Shown piece by piece: positions 1-7,880 of a stretch of DNA of 26,244 bases. The position numbers and the translations under genes were made by a program. Origin of the DNA: Clostridia bacterium (GTDB lineage Bacteria > Bacillota > Clostridia > Oscillospirales > Acutalibacteraceae); NCBI GenBank assembly GCA_900770255.1, contig CAAGJN010000038.1, positions 1 through 26,244 of the forward strand, in the 5' to 3' direction. Within the stretch, counting starts at the first letter, position 1. Each line of letters opens with the position of its first letter. The notes beneath the pieces are model-generated. The model did not search any database. It was given only the letters and a program-made list of their open reading frames with translations, and was not told the origin of the DNA.

Positions 1-1
1 A

Positions 2-127
2 CAATATGTAGATATATCCAGCGGAGAACCAATTCGATACTCAATGAGAGTCGACGAGCAAGGGAAAATGATTTGTGAAAATGTTGAAGTACTAAAAGAT
101 TATAAATGGACTTCGCGACAAGAGTAA
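2..127 (+). CDS. C-terminal end of an unidentified protein (partial)
   Basis: An open frame enters from the left edge and ends at TAA 125-127, giving 41 residues that finish in KDYKWTSRQE. The composition is mixed and charged, with no motif I recognise. A strong rho-independent terminator follows within 5 bases, which supports this being the true 3' end of a gene. The start and function lie outside the window. Its AT-rich character matches the defence genes downstream, so it may belong to the same island, but that is inference. Confidence 0.6.
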   Translation, partial: QYVDISSGEPIRYSMRVDEQGKMICENVEVLKDYKWTSRQE

Positions 128-130
128 AAT

Positions 131-170
131 AATCCGCCAAGACTTTTTACATCTTGGCGGATTGTTTTAC
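131..170 (+). terminator. Rho-independent terminator
   Basis: A perfect 12-bp stem (131-142 with 152-163, core CCGCCAAGA/TCTTGGCGG) with a 9-base loop is followed by GTTTTAC and a further T-run. It closes the upstream partial gene and insulates the operon that starts near 237. Confidence 0.88.
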
Positions 171-201
171 TCAATTTTTGTTTTTGAACGCTAACATATA
201 T

Positions 202-230
202 TTGAAATTTCGGATTTAAAGTGATATAAT
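202..230 (+). promoter_or_regulatory. Promoter of the HTH / R-M-S / Gabija-like operon
   Basis: TTGAAA at 202-207 and a consensus TATAAT at 225-230 are separated by 17 bp. The expected transcription start is near 237. No comparable promoter was noticed in the short gaps before the next three genes, so this one probably drives all four. Confidence 0.7.
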
Positions 231-259
231 AAGCAATAGCAGTTTACTGAGTAATGCTT
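231..259 (+). promoter_or_regulatory. Nested inverted repeat over the transcription start (candidate operator)
   Basis: Outer arms AAGCA (231-235) and TGCTT (255-259) flank an inner palindrome CAGTTTACTG (240-249), all centred near 245. The structure covers the expected transcription start and precedes the regulator's ribosome site. A position like this suits an operator for the adjacent Cro/CI-type protein. Binding is inferred from position only. Confidence 0.4.
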
Positions 260-274
260 AGAGAGGTAAGGACT

Positions 275-478
275 ATGAATGTAAGCTATAAAAAACTATG
301 GAAGCTACTCATTGATCGAGACTTGAAGAAAAAAGATTTGGAGCAGATGGCCGGGGTGAGCCATTATGTAATGAATAAACTCACGCACGGAGATAATGTT
401 ACGACTGACATACTTGGGCGAATCTGCAAAGCCCTTGATTGTACTCTCGATGACGTCATGGAATTCATTGAGGGATAA
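275..478 (+). CDS. Small Cro/CI-type helix-turn-helix regulator
   Basis: The 67-residue protein is almost entirely an XRE-type HTH. It has an N-terminal helix (MNVSYKKLWKLLIDRD), a helix-turn-helix around KKDLEQMAGVSHYVMNKL, and the typical end helix ILGRICKALDCTLDDVMEF. Such single-domain regulators often precede restriction-modification genes in Firmicutes, where they act as expression controllers. I chose the ATG at 275 over an in-frame ATG at 254 because GAGAGGTAAGG lies just ahead of it. The gene sits 34 bases before the large R-M protein, behind one promoter and a nested inverted repeat, so autoregulation of the whole operon is likely. DNA target and ligand are unknown. Confidence 0.88.
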   Translation: MNVSYKKLWKLLIDRDLKKKDLEQMAGVSHYVMNKLTHGDNVTTDILGRICKALDCTLDDVMEFIEG

Positions 479-512
479 TTTCACCTAGAAAACATACGAG
501 GGGGGTCTTCTT

Positions 513-3119
513 TTGGAAAACAAAGATGTTCTTTTTGATGAAAATGGTAATATTATCGACTGTTTATCGGGGAAAGTGCTAAAAGACACGCCAGAGGAAC
601 GTGTTCGTCAGCGTTTTATTAACATTCTGCAGACGGACTATGGTTATCCGAAAAATCAGATTGCGAGAGAAATTCCAATTCAGCAGGGTTCAAAGATTCT
701 GACCGACGCCGTAGACGGCTCTGAGATTCGGGCAGACATTGTCGTATATGTAAGTAAGAAAGCCTGTCTTGAAAAAGATCAAGGCAACATTCTATTCGTA
801 GTTGAGTGTAAGAAGCCGAATGTAACAGAGGGCTATGCTCAGCTCGTTTCGTACATCTTCAATACATCCGCTGTTGGAGGCGTGTGGACAAACGGCGACG
901 GTCTCGCTGTATATAAAAAGAAAACTGGCACTGAGGTAGGTTTGGACGAGATTCTCTCACTTCCTCGATACCGGGAGAATTGGAATGGCGATGATGTTAT
1001 TCCCAGCAAGTCTACTTTGCCTAGGCCGCATAACGTAAGATTCCTTTTGTCTTCGTGCCATAACAAACTATATGGGCGTGGCATGGAGAACGAGGACTTC
1101 GACCTCGCGATGGATATGGTTCGAATCTTGCTTGCAAAGATTCAGGACGAAACTACTCCGGGAGATTTTCCTCGCTTTTGGATTACGGAAACAGATTTCA
1201 AAACGGCTGAAGGTCGAAAGCATGCAGCGGATACGATTCAGCAACTGTTTCGTGAATATGCCGACCAGTTCCCGGATGTATTTGAGCCGCACGAGAAGAT
1301 CCAGGTCGGCAATGATTGCATTGCTGAAGCGGTTGGTATTTTAAAGAACTGGAGCCTTGCGGCAAGGAATGATGATGCTGACGATTGGGATCTGATGGGC
1401 GAGACCTATGAACAGTTTACGCATATTAATCTCAAACGCCAGCAGGGGCAGTTCTTTACAAATCGTCTTGTCATAGAGATGATGGTTAAAATCCTCGATC
1501 CAGAAATTGGCGAGCACGCGCTTGATCCAGCGGGCGGCAGTGGCGGTTTTGCGACCAGTATCTTTCGGTATTTGCGCCGAAAGGTTATAGCAAATACTGC
1601 CCCAAACTCTCCCGTCAGAGATAGGCAATTAGCAACAATAAAAGACAGCGTCTACTTAGTAGAAATCGCTGCCCGTTTGGTAAAAATAGCAAAATGCGCC
1701 ATGCTTTTGACCGGAGATGGCCAGAGCGGTATGACCAGGGGTAATTCTTTGGATGTATACTCCAATTTTGATCCTTGGATTGTTTCCCGATGCGCCAAAG
1801 GAAAAAGCAATGCTCCATCTGTCATAGCCACAAATCCGCCTTTTTCTGGACAGAAGGTTGAATCGCAGATCTCAGATAAGACTTTGCTCAAAAACTTCGT
1901 CTTTGGTCATAGCTTCAAAAAGAACGATGACGGCGAATACTATTTCGGCAACAGTGACTCGGACATTCTTCAGCATCAGGCGCCTGAACTATTATTCTTG
2001 GAGAGATGCATTGACTGGTTAAAGCCAGGCGGAAGAATGGGCATCGTTCTACCGAAAGGTATTTTGGATAATGTCAGCTACGAAGCTTATCGGCAATGGT
2101 TGCTTGAAAGATGCGAAATTGCCGGTGTTGTCACGCTACATAAAGATACCTTCCAGCCAGACACGGGCGTTAGAACGTGCATACTGTTTATTAACAAGCC
2201 GAATGAGGGCGAAGCGCCGCGAGAGGACTACGGCATCTTCATGGCAATGTCGCAGCGCATCGGTCAAGATTCCAAGGGCAACTCTGTCTTTATTCTAGAT
2301 GGCAACGGTAATAAGACCGACGAGCTCAACCATGACCTGAACGATATAGCCGATGCATTTATCGACTTTAAGAACGGTAACGAGCATCAGCAATCTGAGT
2401 ATATTTTCTCGATTAAGCGAAGCGACCTAAAGGATCATTTGAATATTAATCCGCAACACTATTCTCCGAAATTGAATGCGGCATTGGATGCTGTGCTGGA
2501 GTATGACAACAAAGACGGATGGGCGACCACGACAGTCGGTCAGCTTGAAGCGGGTATCCGAATCTATATCGGGCCGAGATGGAATTCTGCTAGTATCAAG
2601 GTAGATAATCCTACTGACACAACTCAACTGGTTCCGTATTTGACGGCAAATGCCGCATTAGAGCTTCGGCGTTTCACTATTAAATGGCTTGACCCGTCCA
2701 GGGCAAATGCGACGCAGAAGAAATGTATTGAAATGCTAAAAATCGAGGAGGGAGACATTCTCATTTCCCGTTCTGGTACGATTGGTAAAGTAACATATGC
2801 AACTCATGACTTGGCAAATAATTATATTGTCAGCGATGACTTGGTTCGCATTCGAGTAAAGAGCCCCGACCTTCGGGCGTACCTACTGGCTTACTTTACT
2901 TCGAATACTGCGTTGTCATTAATGCTACTTGATGAATACGGTTCAGTTCAGCAGCATCTTCAGCCGAGACATATACAAGAGATGCTTATTCCCGTTCCGG
3001 ACGATTGGAATTTAGCGCAAAAAATGATCGACGCGGGAAATCAGTTTATGCAGGCAATGGAGAGTATGTCTCAAGCTGATCTACTAATACGGAATTACGG
3101 TTTTGACTCGATGATATAA
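513..3119 (+). CDS. Single-chain restriction-modification-specificity protein (nuclease + N6-adenine methylase + one TRD)
   Basis: This 868-residue protein joins three activities. Residues about 25-130 look like a type I HsdR N-terminal-type PD-(D/E)XK nuclease, with D75 in RADIVVY and E98-C-K100 in FVVECKKP. Residues about 290-620 are an HsdM-like N6-adenine methylase, with motif I DPAGGSGGF (338-346) and catalytic NPPF (441-444). Residues about 670-835 resemble one HsdS target-recognition domain, with the typical segment DILISRSGTIGKV near 748. There is no SF2 translocase, so it is not a classical type I enzyme; the order resembles type IIG/IIB single-chain enzymes, though it is shorter than AloI-like ones and has one TRD instead of two. 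The TTG start follows GAGGGGGG at 499-504. The motifs are seen; cleavage activity is inferred. Confidence 0.9.
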   Translation: MENKDVLFDENGNIIDCLSGKVLKDTPEERVRQRFINILQTDYGYPKNQIAREIPIQQGSKILTDAVDGSEIRADIVVYVSKKACLEKDQGNILFVVECKKPNVTEGYAQLVSYIFNTSAVGGVWTNGDGLAVYKKKTGTEVGLDEILSLPRYRENWNGDDVIPSKSTLPRPHNVRFLLSSCHNKLYGRGMENEDFDLAMDMVRILLAKIQDETTPGDFPRFWITETDFKTAEGRKHAADTIQQLFREYADQFPDVFEPHEKIQVGNDCIAEAVGILKNWSLAARNDDADDWDLMGETYEQFTHINLKRQQGQFFTNRLVIEMMVKILDPEIGEHALDPAGGSGGFATSIFRYLRRKVIANTAPNSPVRDRQLATIKDSVYLVEIAARLVKIAKCAMLLTGDGQSGMTRGNSLDVYSNFDPWIVSRCAKGKSNAPSVIATNPPFSGQKVESQISDKTLLKNFVFGHSFKKNDDGEYYFGNSDSDILQHQAPELLFLERCIDWLKPGGRMGIVLPKGILDNVSYEAYRQWLLERCEIAGVVTLHKDTFQPDTGVRTCILFINKPNEGEAPREDYGIFMAMSQRIGQDSKGNSVFILDGNGNKTDELNHDLNDIADAFIDFKNGNEHQQSEYIFSIKRSDLKDHLNINPQHYSPKLNAALDAVLEYDNKDGWATTTVGQLEAGIRIYIGPRWNSASIKVDNPTDTTQLVPYLTANAALELRRFTIKWLDPSRANATQKKCIEMLKIEEGDILISRSGTIGKVTYATHDLANNYIVSDDLVRIRVKSPDLRAYLLAYFTSNTALSLMLLDEYGSVQQHLQPRHIQEMLIPVPDDWNLAQKMIDAGNQFMQAMESMSQADLLIRNYGFDSMI

Positions 3120-3153
3120 TTTAGCAAAACGCGATAGTTATTATAGAGGGCTT

Positions 3154-4719
3154 ATGGTGACTGTTATAAAGAAAATTAAACTAATAAACTACAAGCGGTT
3201 CCACAATTACGTGATTGAACCGAACGACAGAATAAACATTCTCGTTGGAGATAACGAGGTTGGAAAAAGTAGTGTTCTGGAAGCTATTGACTTGGTTGCA
3301 GGCGGAAATGTACGGCGAGTAGAAGCGATGGGATTAGATCGCCTCATCAACATTGATGCTATCAAGGAGTTTAATGAAGGGGCTCGGTCTTTTGATAAAC
3401 TCCCCATTCTGCGCATTGAGCTTTATCTTTCTGGAGATTTCGATCATACAATGAATGGAAAGAATAACACTGATGGCGTTACTTGTGACGGCATTAGGTT
3501 AGTCTGTGCGCCAAATCCGGATTACCGTACCGAAATCACGGAAGCTCTTTCGGCGCATCCGGATTATTTCCCCTATGATTATTACTCCGTGCGCTTCTCG
3601 ACCTTCGCCGATGAAGGCTATACGGGTTACAAAAAGAAAATCCGCTGCGCCTTAATTGACAGCTCTAATATGAGCTCAGAATATGCGACTACCGATTTTG
3701 TTCGTAGGATGTATATGCAATATACGGAATCGGACGTTAAGGAACGTGCGCTCCATAAGAGCCAGTACCGCTTGATGAGAAATAGCTTCCGCTCTGAAAG
3801 TCTGAAAGCCTTAAATGAACGTGTTCCGGCGGATAAAAACTACACCTTTGGTCTTAAGGGCGGCAATTCCATGGATTTTGAAGGAGATCTTATGATCTTC
3901 GAGAACGAAGTCGGTATAGATAACAAAGGTACCGGCAGACAGATTTTCGTAAAGACAGATTTTGCGCTAGAGCGATCTGGTGAAAATGTCGATGTTGTTC
4001 TGATTGAGGAGCCGGAAAACCACCTCAGTCACGTAAATCTAAGGAAGCTTGTTCGGCGAGTGGCAGATACACGCAGTGGTCAGCTTTTTATCACGACCCA
4101 CAATAGCCTGATTAGTACACGACTGGAGCTTAAAAATCTGCTCATCATGCATGAGAATGGCGACAATAAACCTATCATGCTAAAGGACTTGAGCGATGAA
4201 ACAGCTAAGTACTTTATGAAAGCTCCGCCAGCTAGCATTGTAGAGTTTTCGCTCTCGCGAAAAACAATACTGGTAGAAGGGCCGTCGGAGTATATGCTGC
4301 TGGAGAAATTCTATGAGAGCATTGTTGGACATTCGCCGGAAGAAGATGATGTTCACATAATCGATGTGCGTGGGCTAAGCTTTAAGCGTTATCTTGAAAT
4401 TGCTAAACAGACTGGTAGCAAGGTCGCCGTGATAACGGATAACGATAAAGACTACCAGAAGCACTGTATAGACAAATATGCAGACTTTTCTTCTGACCCT
4501 AACATTCAGATATTTTTCCACGACAACAATGATCGGCGGACATTTGAGATTGTACTATACGCTAATAATGCTACTCTATGCGATGGTCTATTCGGCGACG
4601 ACGCACAAGACTATATGCTGAAAAATAAAACCGAAGCAGCCTTTTCCCTGCTTTCACAAAACCAGGCCATTACTGTTCCGGACTATATAAAGAGGGCGAT
4701 AGATTGGATAAGAGAGTAA
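3154..4719 (+). CDS. gajA: OLD-family ATP-dependent nuclease, GajA-like (Gabija)
   Basis: The protein has 521 residues. The N-terminal half is an ABC/SMC-like ATPase: Walker A GDNEVGKSS (32-40), a signature-like NKGTGRQ (257-263), Walker B VVLIEEPENHL (281-291) and H-loop TTHN (314-317). The C-terminal part is a TOPRIM nuclease with E375 in VEGPSE and an acidic cluster TDNDKD (428-433). ATPase plus TOPRIM followed directly by a UvrD-like helicase is the GajA/GajB layout; the best-known GajA is somewhat longer (about 580 residues). In Gabija, GajA is a sequence-selective nickase held in check by nucleotides and released during phage infection. AGAGGG at 3145-3150 lies only 3 bases before this ATG, so GTG 3157 is also a possible start. 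The last 16 bases overlap the helicase gene. Confidence 0.87.
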   Translation: MVTVIKKIKLINYKRFHNYVIEPNDRINILVGDNEVGKSSVLEAIDLVAGGNVRRVEAMGLDRLINIDAIKEFNEGARSFDKLPILRIELYLSGDFDHTMNGKNNTDGVTCDGIRLVCAPNPDYRTEITEALSAHPDYFPYDYYSVRFSTFADEGYTGYKKKIRCALIDSSNMSSEYATTDFVRRMYMQYTESDVKERALHKSQYRLMRNSFRSESLKALNERVPADKNYTFGLKGGNSMDFEGDLMIFENEVGIDNKGTGRQIFVKTDFALERSGENVDVVLIEEPENHLSHVNLRKLVRRVADTRSGQLFITTHNSLISTRLELKNLLIMHENGDNKPIMLKDLSDETAKYFMKAPPASIVEFSLSRKTILVEGPSEYMLLEKFYESIVGHSPEEDDVHIIDVRGLSFKRYLEIAKQTGSKVAVITDNDKDYQKHCIDKYADFSSDPNIQIFFHDNNDRRTFEIVLYANNATLCDGLFGDDAQDYMLKNKTEAAFSLLSQNQAITVPDYIKRAIDWIRE

Positions 4720-5708
4720 TATTTGCCGTAGCAGGCTCGGGCAAAACTACATATATCGTTAATTCCCTTACGGCAGATAAACGCTCCCTGATTGTTACCT
4801 ATACCAATAGCAATTTTGATAATCTGGCACAGAAGATTACGACTAAGTTTGATGGCACATGGCCGGAGAATATAACTCTGATGACCTTCTTCCAGTTTTT
4901 ATATCGCTTCTGCTATAAACCTTTTCTATCGGACCGCTGCGGTGCGCGAGGAATAATCTATGAACCAAATCCAGTTCGGACTCTGAAGCAAACTCAGAGA
5001 GCGTATTATCTTACAAGTACGGACTATTTTTACAACAATCGTCTTTCTCTGTTCTTGGATAAAGCTGGTGTTATGTCGGATATACAAAACCGAATTGAAA
5101 CATATTTTGACGAGTTCGTCATTGATGAGGTTCAGGATATTTCCGGGAGAGATTTCAACTTCCTTGAGCAGCTGATGGGGGCCAACATTAATATGCTGTT
5201 TGTAGGCGACTTCTTCCAACACACATACAATACTAGTCTCGACGGCAATGCTAATAAAAACCTGTTTGATGACCAAGTTAAGTACATGAAGCGGTTTGCA
5301 GATAGAGGAGTTACACCAGATACGATGACACTTCTTAATAGCTGGAGATGTAGTCAGACTATCTGCGACTTTATATCTACCAACCTAGGTATAAACATAA
5401 GTTCTAATCGCATCGACGATACCACGATTCAATACGTATCTGACCCATCAGAAATTGAAAGAATTCTGCGCGACGAAAGTATTGCGAAGCTTCATTACCA
5501 GAACAGTGTCAAATGCGGCTCCGGCCACAAAAACTGGGGAGATACTAAGGGAGAGGATTGTTACGGAGACGTCTGCGTCATGCTAAACAAGGGCACAATG
5601 CAGAAATATAAAACAAAAAAGTTATACGAGCTTGCACCATCAACGAGAAATAAATTATATGTTGCAATTACGAGAGCACACGGCAACGTTTATCTTGTAA
5701 GCGAATAG
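4704..5708 (+). CDS. gajB: Compact UvrD/Rep-like SF1 helicase, GajB-like (Gabija)
   Basis: The protein has 334 residues. SF1 motifs appear in order: motif I AVAGSGKTT (8-16), Ia IVTYTNSN (30-37), II DEVQD (141-145), III FVGDFFQ (166-172), IV NSWRC (212-216), a motif V-like NWGDTKGEDC (277-286), and VI KLYVAITRA (317-325). In Gabija, GajB senses or processes DNA ends and activates GajA. The TTG start lies inside gajA (16-base overlap) with GAGGG at 4692-4696, so translation is probably coupled. It is much shorter than the best-known GajB (about 490 residues), mainly because the region between motifs IV and VI is small. All ATPase motifs are kept, so this looks like a compact variant and not a broken gene. 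Confidence 0.83.
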   Translation: MDKRVIFAVAGSGKTTYIVNSLTADKRSLIVTYTNSNFDNLAQKITTKFDGTWPENITLMTFFQFLYRFCYKPFLSDRCGARGIIYEPNPVRTLKQTQRAYYLTSTDYFYNNRLSLFLDKAGVMSDIQNRIETYFDEFVIDEVQDISGRDFNFLEQLMGANINMLFVGDFFQHTYNTSLDGNANKNLFDDQVKYMKRFADRGVTPDTMTLLNSWRCSQTICDFISTNLGINISSNRIDDTTIQYVSDPSEIERILRDESIAKLHYQNSVKCGSGHKNWGDTKGEDCYGDVCVMLNKGTMQKYKTKKLYELAPSTRNKLYVAITRAHGNVYLVSE

Positions 5709-5715
5709 CGCAATG

Positions 5716-5735
5716 CATAAAACTCATGCTTGTAA
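5716..5735 (+). repeat. Left copy of a 20-bp imperfect direct repeat
   Basis: CATNAAACTCATGCTTNTAA lies 7 bases after the gajB stop. It recurs at 8426-8445 with 18 of 20 bases identical, including an exact 12-base core AAACTCATGCTT (5720-5731 and 8430-8441). The two copies bracket the second R-M module and the orphan gene. Confidence 0.4.
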
Positions 5736-5849
5736 GTTTTACGATTAGGAATATGCTGTACTAATACATGAATATATGTCGGTAAGACAAAATAGTTACT
5801 AAAGGTGATGCGGATTCTGAAATGGGCCTTAATGACGCCTTCAGCGCTT

Positions 5850-6602
5850 TTACGTAAAGTCTCTTTTTTGTGAATCATCAATACTCAGTGCCCCGCTCAT
5901 AAGAACACTTTCGATCCCCGCCATGTTAAAACGAAATTTAAAGTTATCCCTATTGTTGTGAACCTGGAATTCTCCAATAGATATGCCATTGATCCCGTAT
6001 TTTACAGTATTGCTCTCATTCCATTCTAAAATCGACTGTTTTGTGAAGCGTATTTTGCTTTTGTCCCAGTACGGGCTTTTATGTTTTCTCATAACAATCG
6101 CTCTTGGTTTTAGGGTGAGATTATCATTTTTATCTACCACATTATAAAACTGAATTAGATAGTCACAGTCAAACATATTCTGCCAGTAGATCGCGAGTAA
6201 TTCATCGATTCTTGAAAAGACAAGCGATTTAAATAATCTCACTTTTTCTTGATATGTATTTGGAGTAACAGAAATGCCTAGTTTTGGTGTAACTAGTGAA
6301 AACCACGTCTTTGAACTGGCTTGACCTATTCTTTGTGGGGCAGCCTTGCCCAATCCTTGTTTATTCGTTTTAATGGATAGTGTTTTATTCTGCTCGAGTA
6401 AAAAATCCACATCACTTTGGCGTTCTGCGACATGTTTTGTAGGGTTTGGAATATTGTTATCTTCAAAAGTCTGTTTTATTATATCTGAAAAAGATTCTGC
6501 TACGCGAGGAATTCCTCTTAGTCTATAACTGTTAGAAATCGGAACATTGAAAAAGTCAGCGATTGCAATTTCAGCAGAAATACCGACTTGTTCATTATTC
6601 AC
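5850..6602 (-). CDS. Putative type II restriction endonuclease
   Basis: I do not recognise the exact family of this 250-residue protein. It stands divergent to an adenine methylase, the usual layout of a type II restriction-modification pair. A PD-(D/E)XK-like core is visible: SDVDF (63-67), then a strand with SIKTN (76-80), then APQRIGQASSKTWF, which resembles the polar segment after the active site in several restriction enzymes. The usual glutamate of ExK is replaced by S76, so D66-X(9)-SxK would be a variant site, with a glutamate perhaps supplied elsewhere (E11 or E37). The start is GTG at 6602 with no clear Shine-Dalgarno; the nearest later Met is near the C-terminus. Weak translation and an overlapping inverted repeat suggest tight control. 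Confidence 0.62.
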   Translation of the reverse strand: MNNEQVGISAEIAIADFFNVPISNSYRLRGIPRVAESFSDIIKQTFEDNNIPNPTKHVAERQSDVDFLLEQNKTLSIKTNKQGLGKAAPQRIGQASSKTWFSLVTPKLGISVTPNTYQEKVRLFKSLVFSRIDELLAIYWQNMFDCDYLIQFYNVVDKNDNLTLKPRAIVMRKHKSPYWDKSKIRFTKQSILEWNESNTVKYGINGISIGEFQVHNNRDNFKFRFNMAGIESVLMSGALSIDDSQKRDFT

Positions 6603-6607
6603 GATTA

Positions 6608-6637
6608 CTTAATTGTATCAAGGATTATACAATTAAG
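6608..6637. promoter_or_regulatory. Perfect 11-bp inverted repeat over the endonuclease promoter
   Basis: CTTAATTGTAT (6608-6618) and ATACAATTAAG (6627-6637) are exact reverse complements with an 8-base spacer. A leftward TATAAT (plus-strand 6624-6629) falls in the spacer and right arm, 21 bases ahead of the GTG start of the endonuclease. The repeat could be a repressor site or a hairpin in the upstream DNA/RNA. The protein that might bind it is unknown. Confidence 0.6.
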
Positions 6638-6667
6638 AAATCATGAGCATTTTATGGGCGTTTTCTC

Positions 6668-6673
6668 TATAAT
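6668..6673 (+). promoter_or_regulatory. Consensus -10 box of the adenine methylase gene
   Basis: TATAAT at 6668-6673 predicts a transcription start near 6680 and a leader of about 40 bases. No good -35 box is visible at the expected 17-bp spacing (GAGCAT), so activation or a weak promoter is possible. Confidence 0.5.
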
Positions 6674-6676
6674 ACA

Positions 6677-6718
6677 CTCGATTTTGGACTATTTTCGTGA
6701 AACCATGCTAAAATCGAG
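6677..6718 (+). promoter_or_regulatory. Second inverted repeat, ending 2 bases before the methylase ATG
   Basis: CTCGATTTT (6677-6685) and AAAATCGAG (6710-6718) pair perfectly and in RNA can extend by a G-U and a G-C pair. The left arm covers the expected transcription start; the right arm covers the place where a ribosome site should be (only CGAG is present). It could act as an operator or a translation-blocking hairpin for the methylase. Confidence 0.5.
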
Positions 6719-6720
6719 AC

Positions 6721-7773
6721 ATGAATTACATCGGAAGCAAGCTATCTCTACTAGACTTTATTGGAGATAATGTTGATGATGTGACAAATAGAAACTATTC
6801 AAGCGTTTGTGATTTGTTTGCTGGAACTGGAATTGTCGGCCGCTATTTCAAGAAGAAAGGAAAAACAGTAATCGCTAACGACTTGCAATACTATAGTTAT
6901 GTATTAAATAGGCATTACATAGGTAATAACCGCCCGCTTATATTCTCCTCGCTGACCGACTTGGATGTCCCCGGAATACAAACTTCAAATAACCGCCCCC
7001 TAACTGTTTGTGATTACCTATCTGGGCTAGAAGGCGTTTCCGGCTTTATATATAACAATTACTGCCTAGGTGGCTCAGGAGAAAGATTGTATTATTCCGA
7101 CGAAAACGGAAAACTCTGCGATGCTATACGTATTAAGATTGAATCATGGAAAAGCGAGAAAAAGATCACAGAGGATGAATACTATTATCTTTTATGCACT
7201 TTATTAGAAAGCATAGATAAGGTTGCTAATACAGCAAGCGTTTATGGGGCATTTCTAAAGAATCTCAAAGAAAGTGCAACCAAGCGGATGAGACTCACAC
7301 CTGCAGAATTAATTCTCAGCGAATTTCAAAGCACCGTCTTAAATGATGATGCTAATGTAGTTGCTGCTAGTAATCCAGTGGACGTCTTATACCTCGATCC
7401 ACCTTATAACCAAAGACAATATGCAACGAATTATCATCTGCTTGAAACAATAGCACGTTACGACGATCCTGAGATCCATGGCAAGACTGGATTACGAGAG
7501 TACAGTGCACAAAAGTCAAAGTACTGTGCTCGTGCAAAAGTTAAGGATACTTTTGATGATTTAATCATGAACGCAAAAGCAAAATACATTTTTCTCAGCT
7601 ATAACAACGAGGGATTATTGCCACTCGAAGAAATCAGATCCATCATGTCAAAGCGTGGCAAATATGGCTTTGTAACCAGAGACTATCATCGCTTTAAAGC
7701 TGATGGCATGAGGGAATATTCGGCCAATCGAACTGTTGAGTATTTGCATTACGTTATTTGTGATCAAAAATAA
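6721..7773 (+). CDS. D12-class N6-adenine DNA methyltransferase (type II R-M)
   Basis: The protein has 350 residues. It starts with motif X NYIGSK (2-7), then motif I FAGTG (33-37) and the catalytic motif IV DPPYNQRQY (226-234). NTASVYGAFLKNLKESA (170-186) matches, as I recall it, the branch that includes M.NlaIII- and FokI-type methylases. It transfers a methyl group from SAM to adenine N6 and should protect host DNA from the divergent endonuclease. The order X-I-IV is the alpha class. The recognition sequence cannot be read from the protein; CATG is only a family-based guess. The ATG at 6721 has a weak ribosome site inside an inverted repeat. No C-protein gene accompanies the pair. Confidence 0.9.
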   Translation: MNYIGSKLSLLDFIGDNVDDVTNRNYSSVCDLFAGTGIVGRYFKKKGKTVIANDLQYYSYVLNRHYIGNNRPLIFSSLTDLDVPGIQTSNNRPLTVCDYLSGLEGVSGFIYNNYCLGGSGERLYYSDENGKLCDAIRIKIESWKSEKKITEDEYYYLLCTLLESIDKVANTASVYGAFLKNLKESATKRMRLTPAELILSEFQSTVLNDDANVVAASNPVDVLYLDPPYNQRQYATNYHLLETIARYDDPEIHGKTGLREYSAQKSKYCARAKVKDTFDDLIMNAKAKYIFLSYNNEGLLPLEEIRSIMSKRGKYGFVTRDYHRFKADGMREYSANRTVEYLHYVICDQK

Positions 7774-7880
7774 TTGGGTTTTTCTTTTCGGATGCGCCCA
7801 ACTCTTGTGGATATAAGTTTCATTTTGTTCCATAAGATCATATAATGTAGGTGATGTTTTATGCGTGTAAAATGTGGATA

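Noticed and set aside
5719..5738. Terminator after gajB formed by AAAACT/AGTTTT
   Set aside because: Only a 6-bp AT-rich stem with no following T-run.
7773..7805. Terminator after the methylase formed by TTGGG/CCCAA
   Set aside because: Short stem with a very long loop and no T-run after it.
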